Shown here: positions 35,225 through 48,300 of the stretch, piece after piece | Layout: each line of letters starts with the position of its first letter | Numbering within the stretch: the first letter of the stretch is position 1 | Assembly (NCBI GenBank): GCA_022385755.1 | Contig: MU278358.1 | Coordinates: 697,133 to 761,132 of the forward strand | From: Trametopsis cervina | Lineage: Eukaryota; Basidiomycota; Agaricomycetes; Polyporales; Irpicaceae | Direction of reading: 5' to 3' | DNA length: 64,000 bases | Position numbers and translations under genes: made by a program | The notes under the pieces: model-generated | The model's database searches: none | Told to the model about the DNA's origin: nothing | The model's input: the letters and a program-made list of their open reading frames with translations, nothing else

Positions 35225-37853
35225 CTACGCAGAAACATCGAACGCCTGGCTTTCCCAGCCAGGTCGACTCTTCTCCTCTTCTGATTTCACCTTCACCGTG
35301 TCCTTGAAGCTCTTCACCTTCTGGTACCCCTCCTTAATGCTGTCCTTAGCCTGCCCGGTGAGGTCCTTCGCCGCCTGACCGACCTGCTTAGTCTGTTGAG
35401 CGGCCGCATCCTCGAGCTCGCTGGGGTCAACGTCCATCTCGCGAGCAGCAACATCCTTTAGGCTTTCGGAGAAGTTGCCCTTAGGACCACGTTTCTCACC
35501 AGAAAGAACTTGAGGCTCCGCGCCCAGCGCAAAGACGGCGTCCGGTCGGAGATTCGCCTCGTCCTTGATCAAGCCCGTGCCAGTCGCCTTCCACCCCTTC
35601 AACAAACCGCCCTCACCGCGGCTCATCTTGCCAACCTCGCTCCACCAGCCAGCGACCAACGCTGCACCACGGCCGAGACCAGCGTCCTCAAACACCTCAG
35701 CACGGTTACCAACATCCCAGAGGACGTTGTCCAAGCCTTCTAGCACGCCACGAACGTTCTCGGCGAGGACGGTCTGAAGTGTCTCTCGGAAGCGCGCAGT
35801 GATGACAGGCTTGAGCACGGAAGCGAGCACTTGGTGGTTGCTCTGCTTGATCGTCAAGGTCATCTCATCCGAAACCTTCACCTCAACGCGCTGGATCTCC
35901 CAGAAGCCCTTCTTCTTCTCGCGCTCTTTGAGGCCTTCAGGTGAGTTCGGGATCATGCGAATGACAATGTCGATGTCGATTCCTTGAGGTGGGAGCGTGA
36001 GTTCGAGGATACCGTTGAACTCGGATGGGCCGATGGAAGCGGTCTTCTGGTTGAAATAAAACGAGACTTCTCGAAGTGCTAGCTGTACACCCTGCGCGAA
36101 GATACGCGTGAGGGAACCGACAGCAGTCTGTGCGGGTCCGGATGAAGGAGCAGTTATGTCGATGTCGGTGATGTTGCGGATATAGGCGTGACCAGGGAGG
36201 ATAGCAAAGGTGGAGATGTCGAGATCTTCGAGAACGAATTCGACGTCGTTATCCTTGTACTCAGTTCTGCAAGCGCGATATGAGCTCAACTGTAGTAGTT
36301 TGGAGGAAATTGATCACAAACCTTGGAATGGGAATATCTTTGATAAGGCTAAGCAGCCTGGGCAGGTACGCGTTGAAGATATCCTGCCACATCCATACCG
36401 GCTGGTCAAGAGCAGTATCCACCGCCTTATCGGCAGCCTTACTGGCGGCAGTGACGAATGCGTTCTCAATGTCAGAAGCCAGCTTCGACTGGGCCTTCCG
36501 AACGCGACCAAGATCCTCGCCAGCCTGAAGGGCCTTGTCAAATTCGCTCCATTCGGCCTTGAGTTTCCCCACATCCTCTTGCCATTTCCTGCCCTCCTCG
36601 CCTTCGGGATGTTCAGGGTCCATCATCTTATTCCATCGTTCTTGCAGCTCCTCCCTCTTCTCCTGAGAGTCACCTGAGCGGACATAACCCTTCTCGTCCA
36701 AGCACTTCTGCAGATGGTCCAGGACGTCATCCGTCCATTTCCTCAACTTCTTATCTTGCTGGATGTCAACTCCGCATACGCGGAGGGCACCGAAGAAGTC
36801 ATCAAGGCTTTTGCCGTCTGCCTGACGCTCGAAGAATTCGCGAGCACCTCTAATAGCCTTGATGAGGTGCTGCTCAGGAGTAGGGTCGTCGATGAAAGAG
36901 TCGAGAGAGGTGTCAGTATTTACGTCGCCCGCGGTGTCAAGTGATCTATGTATCCATTTGCGGATGACGGAGAAGATAGTACTGATAGAATCGTGATATT
37001 CCTGGTTATCTTGGGCGCGATCGCAAATCTAGGTTCGGTAGTGAGTGCATGTCCTACATGATGGTCTGCGGTGAGGCGTACCTGGTTGAACGAGTCGCTC
37101 AAACGCTGGCTGGTCCGCTCAGCGGTATTGCTTACAGCCTCTGCTGTCACCTGACCAGCACCAATGGTCTTCGACCCGGCAACCTTTACGGTATCCATGG
37201 CTGTTTCCCATTGCTCCTTGGCGTCCTTGTTCTTGAACTTCTGGTCTTCCGGGACGTTCTTGAGGCCAAGCTCATTACGTTCGCCTTTCTCGACATCCTC
37301 GTCGACTTCGCGCAGCGTCTGCGCAGCGCTGCCTGCACTTTGACTGACGTAGTCGGCGGCATCTGCCAGGGCTAGGCGCATGAAAGAGGAAAAGTCGTGA
37401 AAGACGTTCTGGCCTTCGGAGCTGATCGTCGAAAGCAAAACAGAGAGAACCGTGCGGATAGCGCGGGCGACTGCCGCCGCATCCTTAGATGCTTGGTTAG
37501 GGGCATCACCGGCGGAGGCAGTGGTTGTAGTGTTGGAAATGTCGGCCTGGTGCAAATGCCAGAACGCTTGCTGGATCAAGTTATCGCCTGCGGGGAGCGT
37601 TAAAGACCGCACATAGCAAGCAGCAGGTCCACATACCATTTTTATGCTCTCCAGCGAGCTTATATGCGTTTACCAAGTCGCGGACATCGCCCACGAGGGC
37701 TTTGCCTTGTGCGCTGAGTTCGCCAGACCCTGCCGAGGGCTCAACCTGGGACAGCTGGCTGTTGAGGAACCAATCGAGCCACTGGCTAACCTGCTCCTGG
37801 GAGGGGAGCTTTCCGGCGTCGAGGGCAGCGATGATTGAAGAAGCTCTGTCCAT
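35225..37853 (-). CDS. HAM1-like protein (lipid-binding-type, N- and C-terminal HAM1 domains)
   Basis: Exons 37853-37637, 37587-37082, 37028-36322 and 36266-35225 encode 823 residues; phases close. The long N-terminal half is helical and charged (DRASSIIAALDAGKLPSQEQ, EQHLIKAIRGAREFFER, KWTDDVLDHLQKCLDEKGY, QPVWMWQDIFNAYLPRLLSL, IKDIPIPRTEY). The C-terminal half is beta-rich and BPI-like (VEFVLEDLDISTFAILPGH, IFAQGVQLALREVSFYFNQK, GILELTLPPQGIDIDIVIRM, QRVEVKVSDEMTLTIKQSNH) and ends in an amphipathic, Lys-rich helix. This order matches the fungal HAM1-like family, thought to be related to lipid-transfer TULIP folds; the actual cargo and location are unknown. No signal peptide is visible. Confidence 0.82.
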
Positions 37854-37962
37854 TATGTGTGTTTATAAGTGAAGTATTCGTGAAGAAGATACGAGTGTGT
37901 GAAGGGACGTCGCGGGTCGTGAAGAAAACTGTTTGATGCATCTGCGGCGACGATGCGAGAGG

Positions 37963-37969
37963 TTATATA
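37963..37969 (-). promoter_or_regulatory. TATA box of the HAM1-like gene
   Basis: TATATAA on the minus strand lies about 110 bp upstream of the ATG at 37853. No other TATA-like site is closer. Confidence 0.5.
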
Positions 37970-38676
37970 GCTTGAGGCGAGATCCACAGTGAGGCTACCG
38001 TGACGCATCTTGGCCTGACGTACTCGTCAATGAAGTGGAGCTGTGCAGTGGGATGGAGAAAAGAGGCGCGCCCAACTCCATTTCAGGAAATTTAAGGGGC
38101 GCATGTGAAAATCGATAATTAAAAGCGTTGGCGCCGTTCTATGGTCAGCATCGACTATGGCGGAGGGTGAGGAGACATAGCTACAGTTTGGAACGGATTT
38201 CTGCGAATATGCCGTCGGGAATATTGCACACAAGTGTCAAGCAGGTGCCAGCTGATCTCGAGAACAGCCGCAAACCCTGCTCGCTGAAGGCGAGACTTGG
38301 ACGAGAGTTTGAAAAGTCGGTGTATAACTCGTATAGTTGAACTGTGTGCGTAGTGCGAAACAGAATATGTCTTTATGAGGGCGGACTGCTTGCCAGATAG
38401 CTAAGGGCCTTCTTTCAATGTCAGCTTTTCGGTTATGCGATGAGCGCATGAAGTGTATACTTTCACTATTACGAATATTATCAGGTTTTCGTAGTCTTGA
38501 AGGCCCGCTTCAAGTATCAAACTTATACCACGTTTGAACATGCATGCCAACGCACCATGCTGCAGTGACCGACAATCGTACGCATCCTTAAGAGCAGGCG
38601 TTGCCTTTTGCGGCAATTAGACTCGCGTCGGGATATCGGGGCGCTTAATAAACCATCCCTTCTCCTCCCGCCAACC
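37970..38676. other. Divergent promoter region, HAM1-like and Mic10 genes
   Basis: Holds no supported gene. Short frames (38401-38616 minus, 38128-38340 plus) have no motifs. Transcription of the two flanking genes diverges from here. Confidence 0.45.
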
Positions 38677-39215
38677 ATGTCTTCAACAGCTGCCGCGTCC
38701 AAAGCGGCTTCGAGTGAGAATATCGTGACGCAAAAGGTGTGCACTCATTATCACTATGTTTACGCGTATTCTGACAGCATTAGTATGACCGTTGTTGTAG
38801 GTTCCTTCCTCATACCGTAGTCAACAGCAGTAGCTAAAGGAGGCACGTGGGCTTGTGTTCAGTGGCGGATTTCATCGTAAAGTCGTGAGTCTGAGATGTT
38901 CTGCATCTACACAACCCATATTAAGCAGAGCACTTGCTCCATTCAGCGGTGTGGGCTTCAGCGTCGGCGTAATAGCCTCTGTGATACTCTTCAAACGTGC
39001 GTCCTCACCCTTGCACACCTGCTCCCCCTCGGGTCGCGTCCAGGCTCTCATTCGGTTTTTTTGTTTTAAATATAGGACGAGGATGGCCGATCGCGCTCTC
39101 TACAGGTTTCGGGGCCGGTGCAGCGTACGCCGACTGCGATCGTTCGTTCAACCCTGCCAGAATACCTGGCACGCGCATCATCCCTGTGTCGTCTAGCGCC
39201 GACACAAGCAAATAG
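38677..39215 (+). CDS. MIC10: Mic10 homologue (MICOS complex subunit), exon 2 unresolved
   Basis: Mic10 bends the mitochondrial inner membrane at crista junctions. Exon 1 (38677-38736) encodes MSSTAAASKAASSENIVTQK. The last two exons are clear: GVGFSVGVIASVILFKR and, after an intron with donor GTGCGT, RGWPIALSTGFGAGAAYADC down to SSSADTSK-stop. Both hairpin membrane segments carry the glycine motifs expected of Mic10. Exon 2 should encode a W-D-x-C-x-A-D-x-I-V-K segment. I see TGG GCT TGT GTT at 38848-38859 and, in another frame, GCG GAT TTC ATC GTA AAG at 38865-38882, separated by five extra bases (CAGTG). The phase from exon 1 also fails to close. Either there are small sequence errors or this copy is damaged. 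Confidence 0.75.
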
Positions 39216-39802
39216 AACGTTGCAGTTCATAACGGAGAGGGTGCCCGAAATGACGGTCGTTGAGAGGCTGGCGCGGACCAGAGCGTTTTATACACATAGA
39301 CCGCGAAGCCAAGACGGATTATTCAGATTATTCATGCACGAGTACGTTGTTATGCTGTCCGGATAGCATCAATGTAAATGTGATCTGTTCATATCCATTA
39401 CACTCGCGGTCATGGTGCCTGAGAATTATCACTGCCCGAAGGCTTATTCATGTCACGTGACGCTCCCGACAAGCTGCGGCTGGTAACTCTTCGTGCAGAC
39501 TCCCCCCTTGCGTCGCCTCTCGAATGAGTCTCGCGGGGATTTAGGTATTTTGCGTATACAGTAATCCTCGATGTAACAGTGAGTGGAGTTACCAGGATCG
39601 CCCTAGTTCGGATCATACGAGTGACGGCAGACATCCGTCTACCTCGTTCGGCCGAACAGAGGTGTGACGCCCTTCCACATTTGCTGCTCAGTCCCACCCG
39701 TTTTGTCGTTGGAGACAAAACAATGTGCGCACTTATTTCACGGCGTCAATAACCATAGCTGCTCGATTAGGACAAGACTAACTACAGTGCTGTTGCGGTG
39801 TA

Positions 39803-39839
39803 TGGCGACAGTCTGTTGAGACTGCCTATGCTGTCGCCA
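39803..39839. repeat. Nested inverted repeat
   Basis: An outer pair TGGCGACAG (39803-39811) / CTGTCGCCA (39831-39839) encloses an inner pair CAGTCT (39809-39814) / AGACTG (39819-39824); the two pairings overlap, so they form alternative hairpins. Function is unknown. Confidence 0.55.
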
Positions 39840-41219
39840 CTACAAGGAAAATATCGTGTAACCTATATGCGTGGTACATACAACAGTAGTATGTTGGCCA
39901 CTTGTACCAGCTCAGCTGCAGACACCCGAGCACTACATCGCATGAGCATTAATTACAATAAGACGCCAGCCGCGCTGCCGAGTATACCAGCAGGGTTCCT
40001 ATGCAGTACATTGATTGAAAAAAAAGCAGGGTGGAGTGCAGGGAAACGGGGCTTACCGCTAGGAGGGCGGCAGCTCAAACACAACCGCAAGAGAAGAACC
40101 TGCGCGCTTCGATTACCCACCCAAATCAGGTGTGACTGGGGTGATGTGCAAGCAGAATGAGCTCCAGCGTAATCAAACCACCAAAGCCACGACTCACCCG
40201 TTCCGTCTAGATGCCCCAAGGTCCTCTGCTGTTCAGTCACCGCATAGCACGCCATTCTCTGGTCCTGAATCTTGTGTAGCGTGTAGTCTACATTTGACCA
40301 CTGATGGATGACCTATAGCGTCGCAGTCGATCGTGAGTCATCGTAAAGCTGGCTCAGACCGCCAGTGTGCGGGGGACGTACTAAACTAGGCTATACAGAT
40401 CCCACAAAAACGCATTCCCCCTTCCACTCCCACTACCCTCCTCCCACATCGTCCCTCATCTGGAGTTGCACTCCCTCTATCGGCCACCCCCTCGTCAGCG
40501 TCAACTACAACCACACAAACATTCCGCCCCTGGCGGACATGTAGAAAAGGCAGAGACCATGAGAGCATGCACATGTTCAAAACGGAGATCTGACGGTTTC
40601 ACGAGCACTCCCAGGTCAATAAGCGCGATTCCAACATGTACGAGCAGCTTCGTCGCGCCGAACGCTTTCTATACGCGTCACCGCCGGCGAAGTAGGATGT
40701 TCTGTAATGTCCGCTTGAAATAGATTCCGATAACATCGCCCGGGGACTCTGCAGATACCAGAAACGCAGATAGGCTTAGTGAGACGGGTGATGTTGCGGA
40801 GGTCGTAACCTGTACGCGGTAAATATATAGGCTAGTGAACGAGCGTGTATCGGAGATGAATCGAAGAATGACGGACTCCTGCCTGCTGCCACTTGATCTT
40901 CATAGGCTGGATCATTCGAGCATTCATGGAAGCAACGCGTTGAGTAGAAGATGTTTTCATGGGTGACTAGGTAACATATGGACTGCGACCGAAGAAAAAG
41001 AAGATGATCGGAAAGAATGAGCATCGAATGGCGTCAGTGCCGCTCACTCCGATTTGGCATCAGGAGTCTTCTGCCAGAATACCAGCTACATCGTGGTTGA
41101 CACATAATATGTGTTCGGTTGACGTAGCTTCGAAAGAGTCGAGCCATGGGTAACCACGGGAGTGTGAGAGTGAAGCAAGGAGGCGCCTCGAGATCAAACG
41201 ATTATAGAAATCGTCCTCG

Positions 41220-41228
41220 TGGCGTGGG
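41220..41228 (+). promoter_or_regulatory. Conserved upstream 9-mer TGGCGTGGG of NLR B
   Basis: TGGCGTGGG ends 494 bp upstream of the NLR B start codon. The same 9-mer ends 485 bp upstream of the NLR C start and also occurs at 50198-50206 in front of the relic. Its surroundings are also partly similar between B and the relic (a shared CGATTTGGC block nearer 41.05 and 50.11 kb). I infer duplicated promoter DNA; whether it is a protein-binding site is unknown. Confidence 0.4.
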
Positions 41229-41721
41229 CAACAACTAAATGCGGCAGTATGCTACGCACAACCGCTCCCTGCAAAATCCCACGCATACACGCTCGTCACA
41301 CACCGGACCAGGGTCCAGTAACGTGGCCACCGCCACGCCCCGTTGAACCAGTACGTGACCTACCAAACACCATTGGATGGAGTCGGCACTTATGAGTCAT
41401 GCAACTAGCTGGTCGTCTTCGTCAACAACTCAAGCTCTCGACGACTTGCCATCTCGAACCCAAATCTACATGGCTACGTCCAAACGTTACGCCCTAGGCC
41501 TCCTATTTCGAGGAGATCGTCGCCATAGCGTCAATCTGTCGTGGACTTGACACGTTTCTAATGCTTCTGTGCATGAGCCTGCCTCAAGGCCGCGTTCACA
41601 GGGCGTTGGCGATAGGCGCGGCCAGCTGGACAACATGCTATCGCTCCCACGGAATGGCCGGCTTTTGTCCCTCTCGTCTCTCATTGACTTTGTCCTCGTC
41701 AAGCGTGTATGACCCTTTGCG

Positions 41722-44700
41722 ATGTCCACACATCTGGACAACGCCGCTCTGCAGGACGGCAAGATAGAGCTATCCGGTGAGTTATTGTGCTGTATTCAAT
41801 CTTTGCAACGACACTGACTGAGATACCACTCTCTAGACGTACGGTGCGAAGGCCTGTTTCTACCAAAAATCGGTATCTTTCGTCGATCAGTGAAGCAATT
41901 TCGACTTGAAGTGTTCCTGGACAAATCTACCGAGTCGCCACTTCAATCGGCGGCATCAGCGAGCTCGGGATGCATATGGGGGAACCCAATTATTTTTACA
42001 ATTCTCAAGTTCGTATTTGACCGTAAACGTGACTTTATCTCACTGACACGGAGAAACAAGGTCATCTAGTACATCGCCGACACTGACCATCAAGGTCAGA
42101 GCGAAGTATTGGTTCAAGTACAAGACGATCGGCGAGGTCACGATCGACTCGAATAAGCTGGAAACGAATACGGCACACAGTATGTGATGTTGCAGCACAG
42201 GTCTGATCTGCATTAATGAAACTCTCGTTCCTTGCAGAACTGCCCTTGACGATTCACCCTCGAAGCCCAACTCTCGTGAATCCATCACTCCGTCCTTCTC
42301 TCTGCTTCAGCGCAGTGATCCACTGCCCACCCGATTCCCCTAGCGTTTCTGAAGCACAAATATCTGTCGGCTTACCCGTGGTAAATGACCCACCCGCGCA
42401 GATATCTATCGCACTGCCGACTGAGTCGTCGATTGAGGGCTGTGCCGGTGACCCGACCACCACTGTTGCAGATGCTGCTGTCCCTGTAGCCCACGAAGAT
42501 CCTCCAAAAGATACCTCCCCGGCCACTTCGTCGACCTACTTCTCTGGAGAACAGCTAAAAGATATGTCAGCAGACGGAACCGGCGGGAAGGAAACAATGT
42601 CGCCGCTGGAGGAGATGAAAGATGTTCTCACTGAATCGCAAGCGGCCATGCAACAGCTCAGCACACCTCTTACACGATTTGACAAAGCCGCCGCTACAGT
42701 AGACTCTATTGACGAGATCGCCGGGAACATGAGCAATCCGGACTTACCTTGGGAGCCTGTTCTGGCTAACATTAAGATATTCGTAGATAAATTTGATGGG
42801 GTTGCTGAGGTTAGTCGTGGCTGGCTCCGGATCATTGCTGCCACAAACTTATCGAGTTACAGATACATCCGTATGCAAAGATAGCCTGGGGTGTCATATC
42901 AGCCGTTCCTAAGGTGGGTGTAGCAGATGCTTGTACGAGTCAAGGTGATGCTGAGAATTCGGTACGAAAGCTCTTCTTGTCGCAACTAGAGAAAGACCAA
43001 TCAATGCGAGATCTGATCGAAGCTATGGGTGATATGTTTGCGTTCGTGCGCGAGGCCGAACCACTACGGGATATCCCGCCACACCGCGACGTCATCAAAC
43101 GCATCATTCTACAGACGGCTGAGTCGGGGTTGCTTATCCGGAGCTATGTGGAGACGCGTAACTTCTGTATGTGAGGATTCCTATCACACCGACACACTAT
43201 TGATGCTGGGCCCCTTTAGTTCTTCGGACAGTCAAACATATTGCAGATAACATCCAACAACAGTTCGAACAGCATAGATCCGTCTTTCAGTCTCTCAAAG
43301 AGACCATGAAATCCTATGCTACCATGCATACCGCAGCCAGCGCGATGCGGATCGAAGCGAATTCACAACAGATGGTGGTCATGACTTCCGACATCAGCGC
43401 CACGACCCTTAGAACACTAGCGGTTGCGGAATCACAGCAGGCCGACTTGAAGGAGCTTGGTGTGTGTCTCCTGCCAAAGAGAGTCCTATGTAACATCTGA
43501 CTTCCCTCAGTTAACAAAGGATACCTTGATGAAATATATCGCAACGACACAGCGCAATGCATTCCAGACAAACGTTGCTTGCCCGGGACCCGAAAAGCTA
43601 TCATCGACGACATTATGGGCTGGGTGTATCAGTCTGAACACGCTGACGCTGAAGCTCTAACCCATGCGGGCGTGTGTCTACTCCGTGGAGTCGCGGGTTC
43701 AGGAAAATCTACCATCGCTCACGAAATTGCTCAACTGGCTGCAGAGTCTCGCCGCTTAGGGGCTTCATTTTGCTTCGATGCCAGCAAACAATCAAGTCGT
43801 TCGCCAAATCATCTGTTTGGCACGATTGCTCACGGACTGGCGGATATCGATGAGGGGTGGCAAACAGCGTTGCTGGCGATTCTCAAAGATCTCTCCAGCA
43901 GCGAACGTCGGACGATATCAATGACATCGCAGCTCGAGAATTTCCTAAAGAAGCCGAGCCAAAAACTGCACTGCGTTGGACCAATCATCATCGTGATCGA
44001 TGCTCTCGATGAGAGCGGGGATGCAGAAACTCGTAAGTCGCTGCTCCGAAATATCCTCGAGATGGCCACGATACTTCCCACCGCCTTTCGGATTCTGATC
44101 ACAACTCGTCCTGAGAAGGACATCATGGATATGTTGGGCAAGGAAAGCTTTGTGCAACAAATGGACGTGATGTCTATTGATCCCGACTCGATCCTCTCCG
44201 ACATTCACAGCTTCATCCAAAATGAACTATCCGGTATTGCTGATCTCCTCGCAAGCGCATTGGAAGATTCGAACTGGTCTATGCAGCTTGCAACGCGCTC
44301 TGAGGGATCGTTTCAATGGGCGGCAACTGCGTGCAAGTTCATCGAAGGGAGCGGGAAGGCCGGCCAGACACCCGACGAACGTATGGAAATTATCCTCGCA
44401 CAGGACGGGCCCACGCATGAACCTTTGGATGACATCTACCTTCGTGTTCTCAGCAGTGTTTGCAACTTTGGTGCGGACGCGTCGCCAGCACGACAGAGAT
44501 TCCAAGTAGCCCTAGGCTTGGTACTCGCCGTTCGTGAGCCACTGTCACTAAGAGCCATGAAAGAGCTGTTGAAGGGCAACCGAGGGGTGATCCAGGCCAT
44601 GAACGCATTTCTTCCATTCCTAGGCTCTCTGTTTGAGGGTGTCGGAGACGACAACAGGCCGTTCAGACCGTTCCATACGTCTGTGCGTGACTTTCTGACG

Positions 44701-47413
44701 ACAGAAGAGCGGTCGAAGCAGTACTGCGTCAAACCAGCACGCGAACACGACACTTTGGTACAAGCATCGCTCCAGACAATCGCTGATGGTCCACAGTTCA
44801 ATATCTGCGACCTCCAGAGTTCGTACATTCCCAATCGAGATATCCCCGATTTGAAGAAGAAAATTGAGACGCACATATCTCCGGCACTGCTTTACGCGCA
44901 TCGCTTCTGGGACGCTCATGTCCGTGACTGCAAGAGCGCAGATGCAATTCAGTTAGCCGTCAAAGGCTTCTTGGATAACTCCGTACTCATCTGGCTCGAA
45001 GTGACGGGAGTCTTAGGAAGTATAAATACGGTGCTCGAAAGGGTGAGCCGGCTGCGTGAATGGAACAAAGTGAGAGTTGACCTTCTTCACGGGCATGAAG
45101 CCGTCTAACACGTCCCGCAGCAACAGAATGGGACGATTCCGGACTCGATATTCGCAGAAGTGCAGCGCTTTGTCTCAATGTGCAGCAGCGTCGTATCCAA
45201 GTCAGTGCCGCACCTGTATCTATCCGCCCTCGCATTTGTACCCCAGGCGTCGTTTATCTACGAGAAATACGCAAAACGTTATAGCCGCGCACTTCGTGTG
45301 GTGAATGGTAGCGATATTCGATGGCCACAGTGCCTTCTCAGACTCAATGCCGGCAGTCAAGTCACGGGGATCGCAGTCTCACCTGACGGGTGCACGATTG
45401 CCAGTGCGCAAGGTAATCGTGCCCACCTCTGGGATGCCGCCACTGGTGAGCGGATTGGAGAGCCCCTGGCAGGTCATTCAGATCGTGTCCGCGCGATCAC
45501 GTTCTCGCCGAATGGAAGAAGACTTGTCTCTGGGTCAAAAGATTGTACAATCAAGCTATGGAATACTGCTACCGGCCAGCCCGTTGGTCAGCCTATCCAA
45601 GGTCACACTGGGGGAGTTAACTCTATTTCTTGTTCGCCGGACGGAAAATCAATTGTCTCGGGCTCAGACGACAAGACAGTCAGAATTTGGGATGCAGAGA
45701 CGCAATGCCTTGTCCACACCCTTGAAGGCCACACAGATGCCGTTTGGTCAGTCGCGTGCTCCCCTGATGGCAGGACAGTTGCCTCCAGCTCGAAGGATCA
45801 GACCATCAGGCTGTGGGATTTGGCAATGAGTTCGCCGTCAGCAATCACTCTTACTGGGCATGAGGGACGGGTCAACTCGGTAGCGTTTTCACCTGATGGC
45901 AAGACAGTTGCATCTGCCTCAGCCGATCGAACGATTCGATTGTGGGATGTGGCCACGCGCACTCTCATTGGCGAACTGCTGACGCATCAATCGAAGGCTG
46001 TGAACTCGGTGACATTCTCAGAAGATGGAACAAGACTGATCTCGAGTGCGGCCGACTCCAGCATTCGGGTGTGGAACATTGCTGAACGGCGGCAAGTGGG
46101 TTTTGTTCTGACAGGGCACAGAGGATGGGTCATTTCGACGGTGTTCCCGTCGGATGGGCTGAAGGTCGTCTCGGGGTCGTATGATTGGACGATATGTGTG
46201 TGGGATGTGATGACGGACGAGCCGGTGAACGAGTCTGCGGTGACGATGTCAGGCGCTGTTCATTCTGTCGCGTTCTCCCCTAATGGGCGGCGTCTGGCTT
46301 CGGGCCTGTACGATGGGACGATTCGACAGTGGGATGCGGCGACGGGAAAGGCGATTGGCGAGCCCCTCGTAGGCCACTCAGAGGCTGTGTGGCTAGTTGT
46401 GTTCTCCGCAGACGGGCGCAAACTTGTCTCTGTCTCTCAAGACTGCACGGTCAGGCAATGGGGTATCGCAACAGGGGCCACAATTGGCAATCCCCTTGCT
46501 GGTCATAGCAAGCCAGTCCTTTCAGTTGCCATTTCCAAGGACGGCCGGTGGATCATCTCAGGATCATTGGACGGGACTGTCGTACGGTGGAACACAGCAA
46601 CGGGCGAGCGGGATGGCGAATTCGACGTACCGGGAGCTACAGAAGTCAACCAGGTTGAATTCTCGCCTGATGGGCAGACCGTTGTCGCAGCGCTAGAGGA
46701 CGGTACGCTAAGGTTGTGGGACGCTGCCACCACAGAGCCCATTGGCACCCTCACTGGACATACCAAGGCAGTCTGGTCAGTCGCCTTCTCGGCGGATGGA
46801 GCAAAGCTGGTGTCTGGTTCAGGAGACGGCACAGTGAGGCTGTGGAACATGGAGACTAAAGACGCCATAGGAAAGCACTTGTCTGGCCACACGGACGCCA
46901 TCTGGACAGTTGCGTTCTCGCGTGATGGGACGCGGATCGTCTCTAGCTCCCACGACAGGACAGTGCGGCAATGGAGTGTGGCAACACAGGAGCAGATCGG
47001 CCGCCCTCTGGAGCACACAGCCCGGGTGTTCTCTGCAGTGATCTCTCCCGATGGACAGCAAATCGTCTCTGGCACGGAAGATGGATCAATTAAAGCATGG
47101 AAGACTTCAGATGATGCTTCTTTTGGTGCGTCGCTATACCCAACACGCTGATCTCATGCTGACCTGTCGCTTCTCGCCGTGATCAGACACCGGTGCCTCC
47201 CCCGCCGCGCAGGCACTGCCATACACGGACTCTTCACGGATTGAAGACGGCTGGGTACTGGGACCACGCGGTGAGCTGCTGTTCTGGGTTGCGCCCGACT
47301 ACCGTACCGCTCTTCGCAAGCCAGGGAACGAATGGGTCATCGCTGCACGCACCCTCGAACTCGACTTGTCACGTTTTGCGCATGGGACATCCTGGACGGA
47401 CTGTCGTGATTAA
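41722..47413 (+). CDS. NLR gene B: C2-NACHT-WD40 receptor
   Basis: Same family and presumed role as gene A. Ten exons (41722-41776, 41837-42008, 42070-42179, 42238-42809, 42863-42913, 42971-43166, 43220-43459, 43511-45075, 45121-47125, 47187-47413) encode 1730 residues; phases close and intron positions match A and C. The N-terminal half is the most divergent of the three: start MSTHLDNAALQDGK, C2-like part with RRSVKQFRLEVFLDK and TIGEVTIDSNKLE, and a Ser/Pro-rich linker. Then IHPYAKIAWGVISAVPK, a helical region, NACHT with Walker A GVAGSGKS (525-532) and IIIVIDALDES, 14 WD40 repeats, and the cap (GWVLGPRGELLFW, HGTSWTDCRD-stop). The acceptor of the fifth intron is an unusual CGAAAG, as judged by alignment to A and C. 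Confidence 0.92.
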
Positions 47414-48300
47414 ACCCCCGGGGCCGTAGATGGCTCCCTCCCGCTCTAGCTACATGCAAGCTATCCTACCCCATCACCATTCTGTGCTGCATACTTCCAT
47501 CTTCAATGCCTACTACCATTCCTTCACACTCGGACCCCTACCCGCTCATTATGTATCGAGTACCTATCGTAGTAAACCCCCGCATATTTTGTTCCTATAT
47601 TGATGAGATCATATACTCACGTTACTTCAGAAAGCCAGTGATCTGTCCACAGCTCGCGCGAATATGCGACCAGCAGTGTGCTCAAAGCGTAGGCCTTTTA
47701 GCATAGCAGAACACCGCGGGTTTGATCGTTCTAGGTAATCTTAGTGCGATCTCCAAACAATTTTGAACTGCGGATGCGCGAGAGATGAGAGCGCTGATCA
47801 ACCCTTCTTACTACGACCAACAGGCCTGTGCAGATTTATGCCGTCTATGCACTCACGCTGCGGCTTGAATATGTGCACGAGGGCCCACATGTCAGAGATA
47901 CGCCTTGCAACGGGAAGTCTCACCGTGCCAGCTATACAGGACCTGGCGGGATTAGGATTGTCAACACCTTTCCGAGCTAGGATTCATCGCGCGAAATCAG
48001 GCCTTTGGTAGGGTCTCTTCCTCATCTCAAGCTACGGGTGACGAACAAATACATAAGATGATCAGGTTCGAGAGCATATTTGAGCCACAGCCATCTCCTC
48101 CGCTTCCTGCTCGTTTTGTGAAGCAGAGACGCAACACCCTTTCATGTGTGCTCCTTAGCGCGTCACTCTGAACAGGCTACATTACCTCGCGTTAGATGAC
48201 GGTGGATCCAGGACCGAGTCCATATATGCGCCAACCGAAATCAGCGCACAGGCTAGGGGAAATTGTAGACAAATGGGAGTGGAGGAACGCATCCTGTGTG
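47414..48300. repeat. Duplicated 3' flank, copy 1 (downstream of NLR B)
   Basis: This non-coding DNA matches 61427-62310 downstream of NLR C along its whole length at high identity, by eye roughly 85-90%, with small indels (for example shared ACCGCGGGTT and TTCTAGGTAATCTTAGTGCG blocks). Similarity fades near 48.3 kb. It shows that the B-C duplication was segmental and extends well past the coding region. No gene is seen within it. Confidence 0.75.

Larger units (their letters stand above)
39216..41721. other. Gene-free stretch upstream of NLR B
   Basis: No gene is supported; overlapping short frames on both strands lack motifs. Two parts stand out: a compound hairpin at 39803-39839, and the last ~700 bp, which resembles the DNA upstream of the NLR relic (see the promoter-element entry). 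Confidence 0.45.

Noticed and set aside
41561..41767. Frame overlapping the start of NLR B
   Set aside because: It runs across the NLR B start codon in another frame; the B start is supported by exon length and phase matching to A and C.
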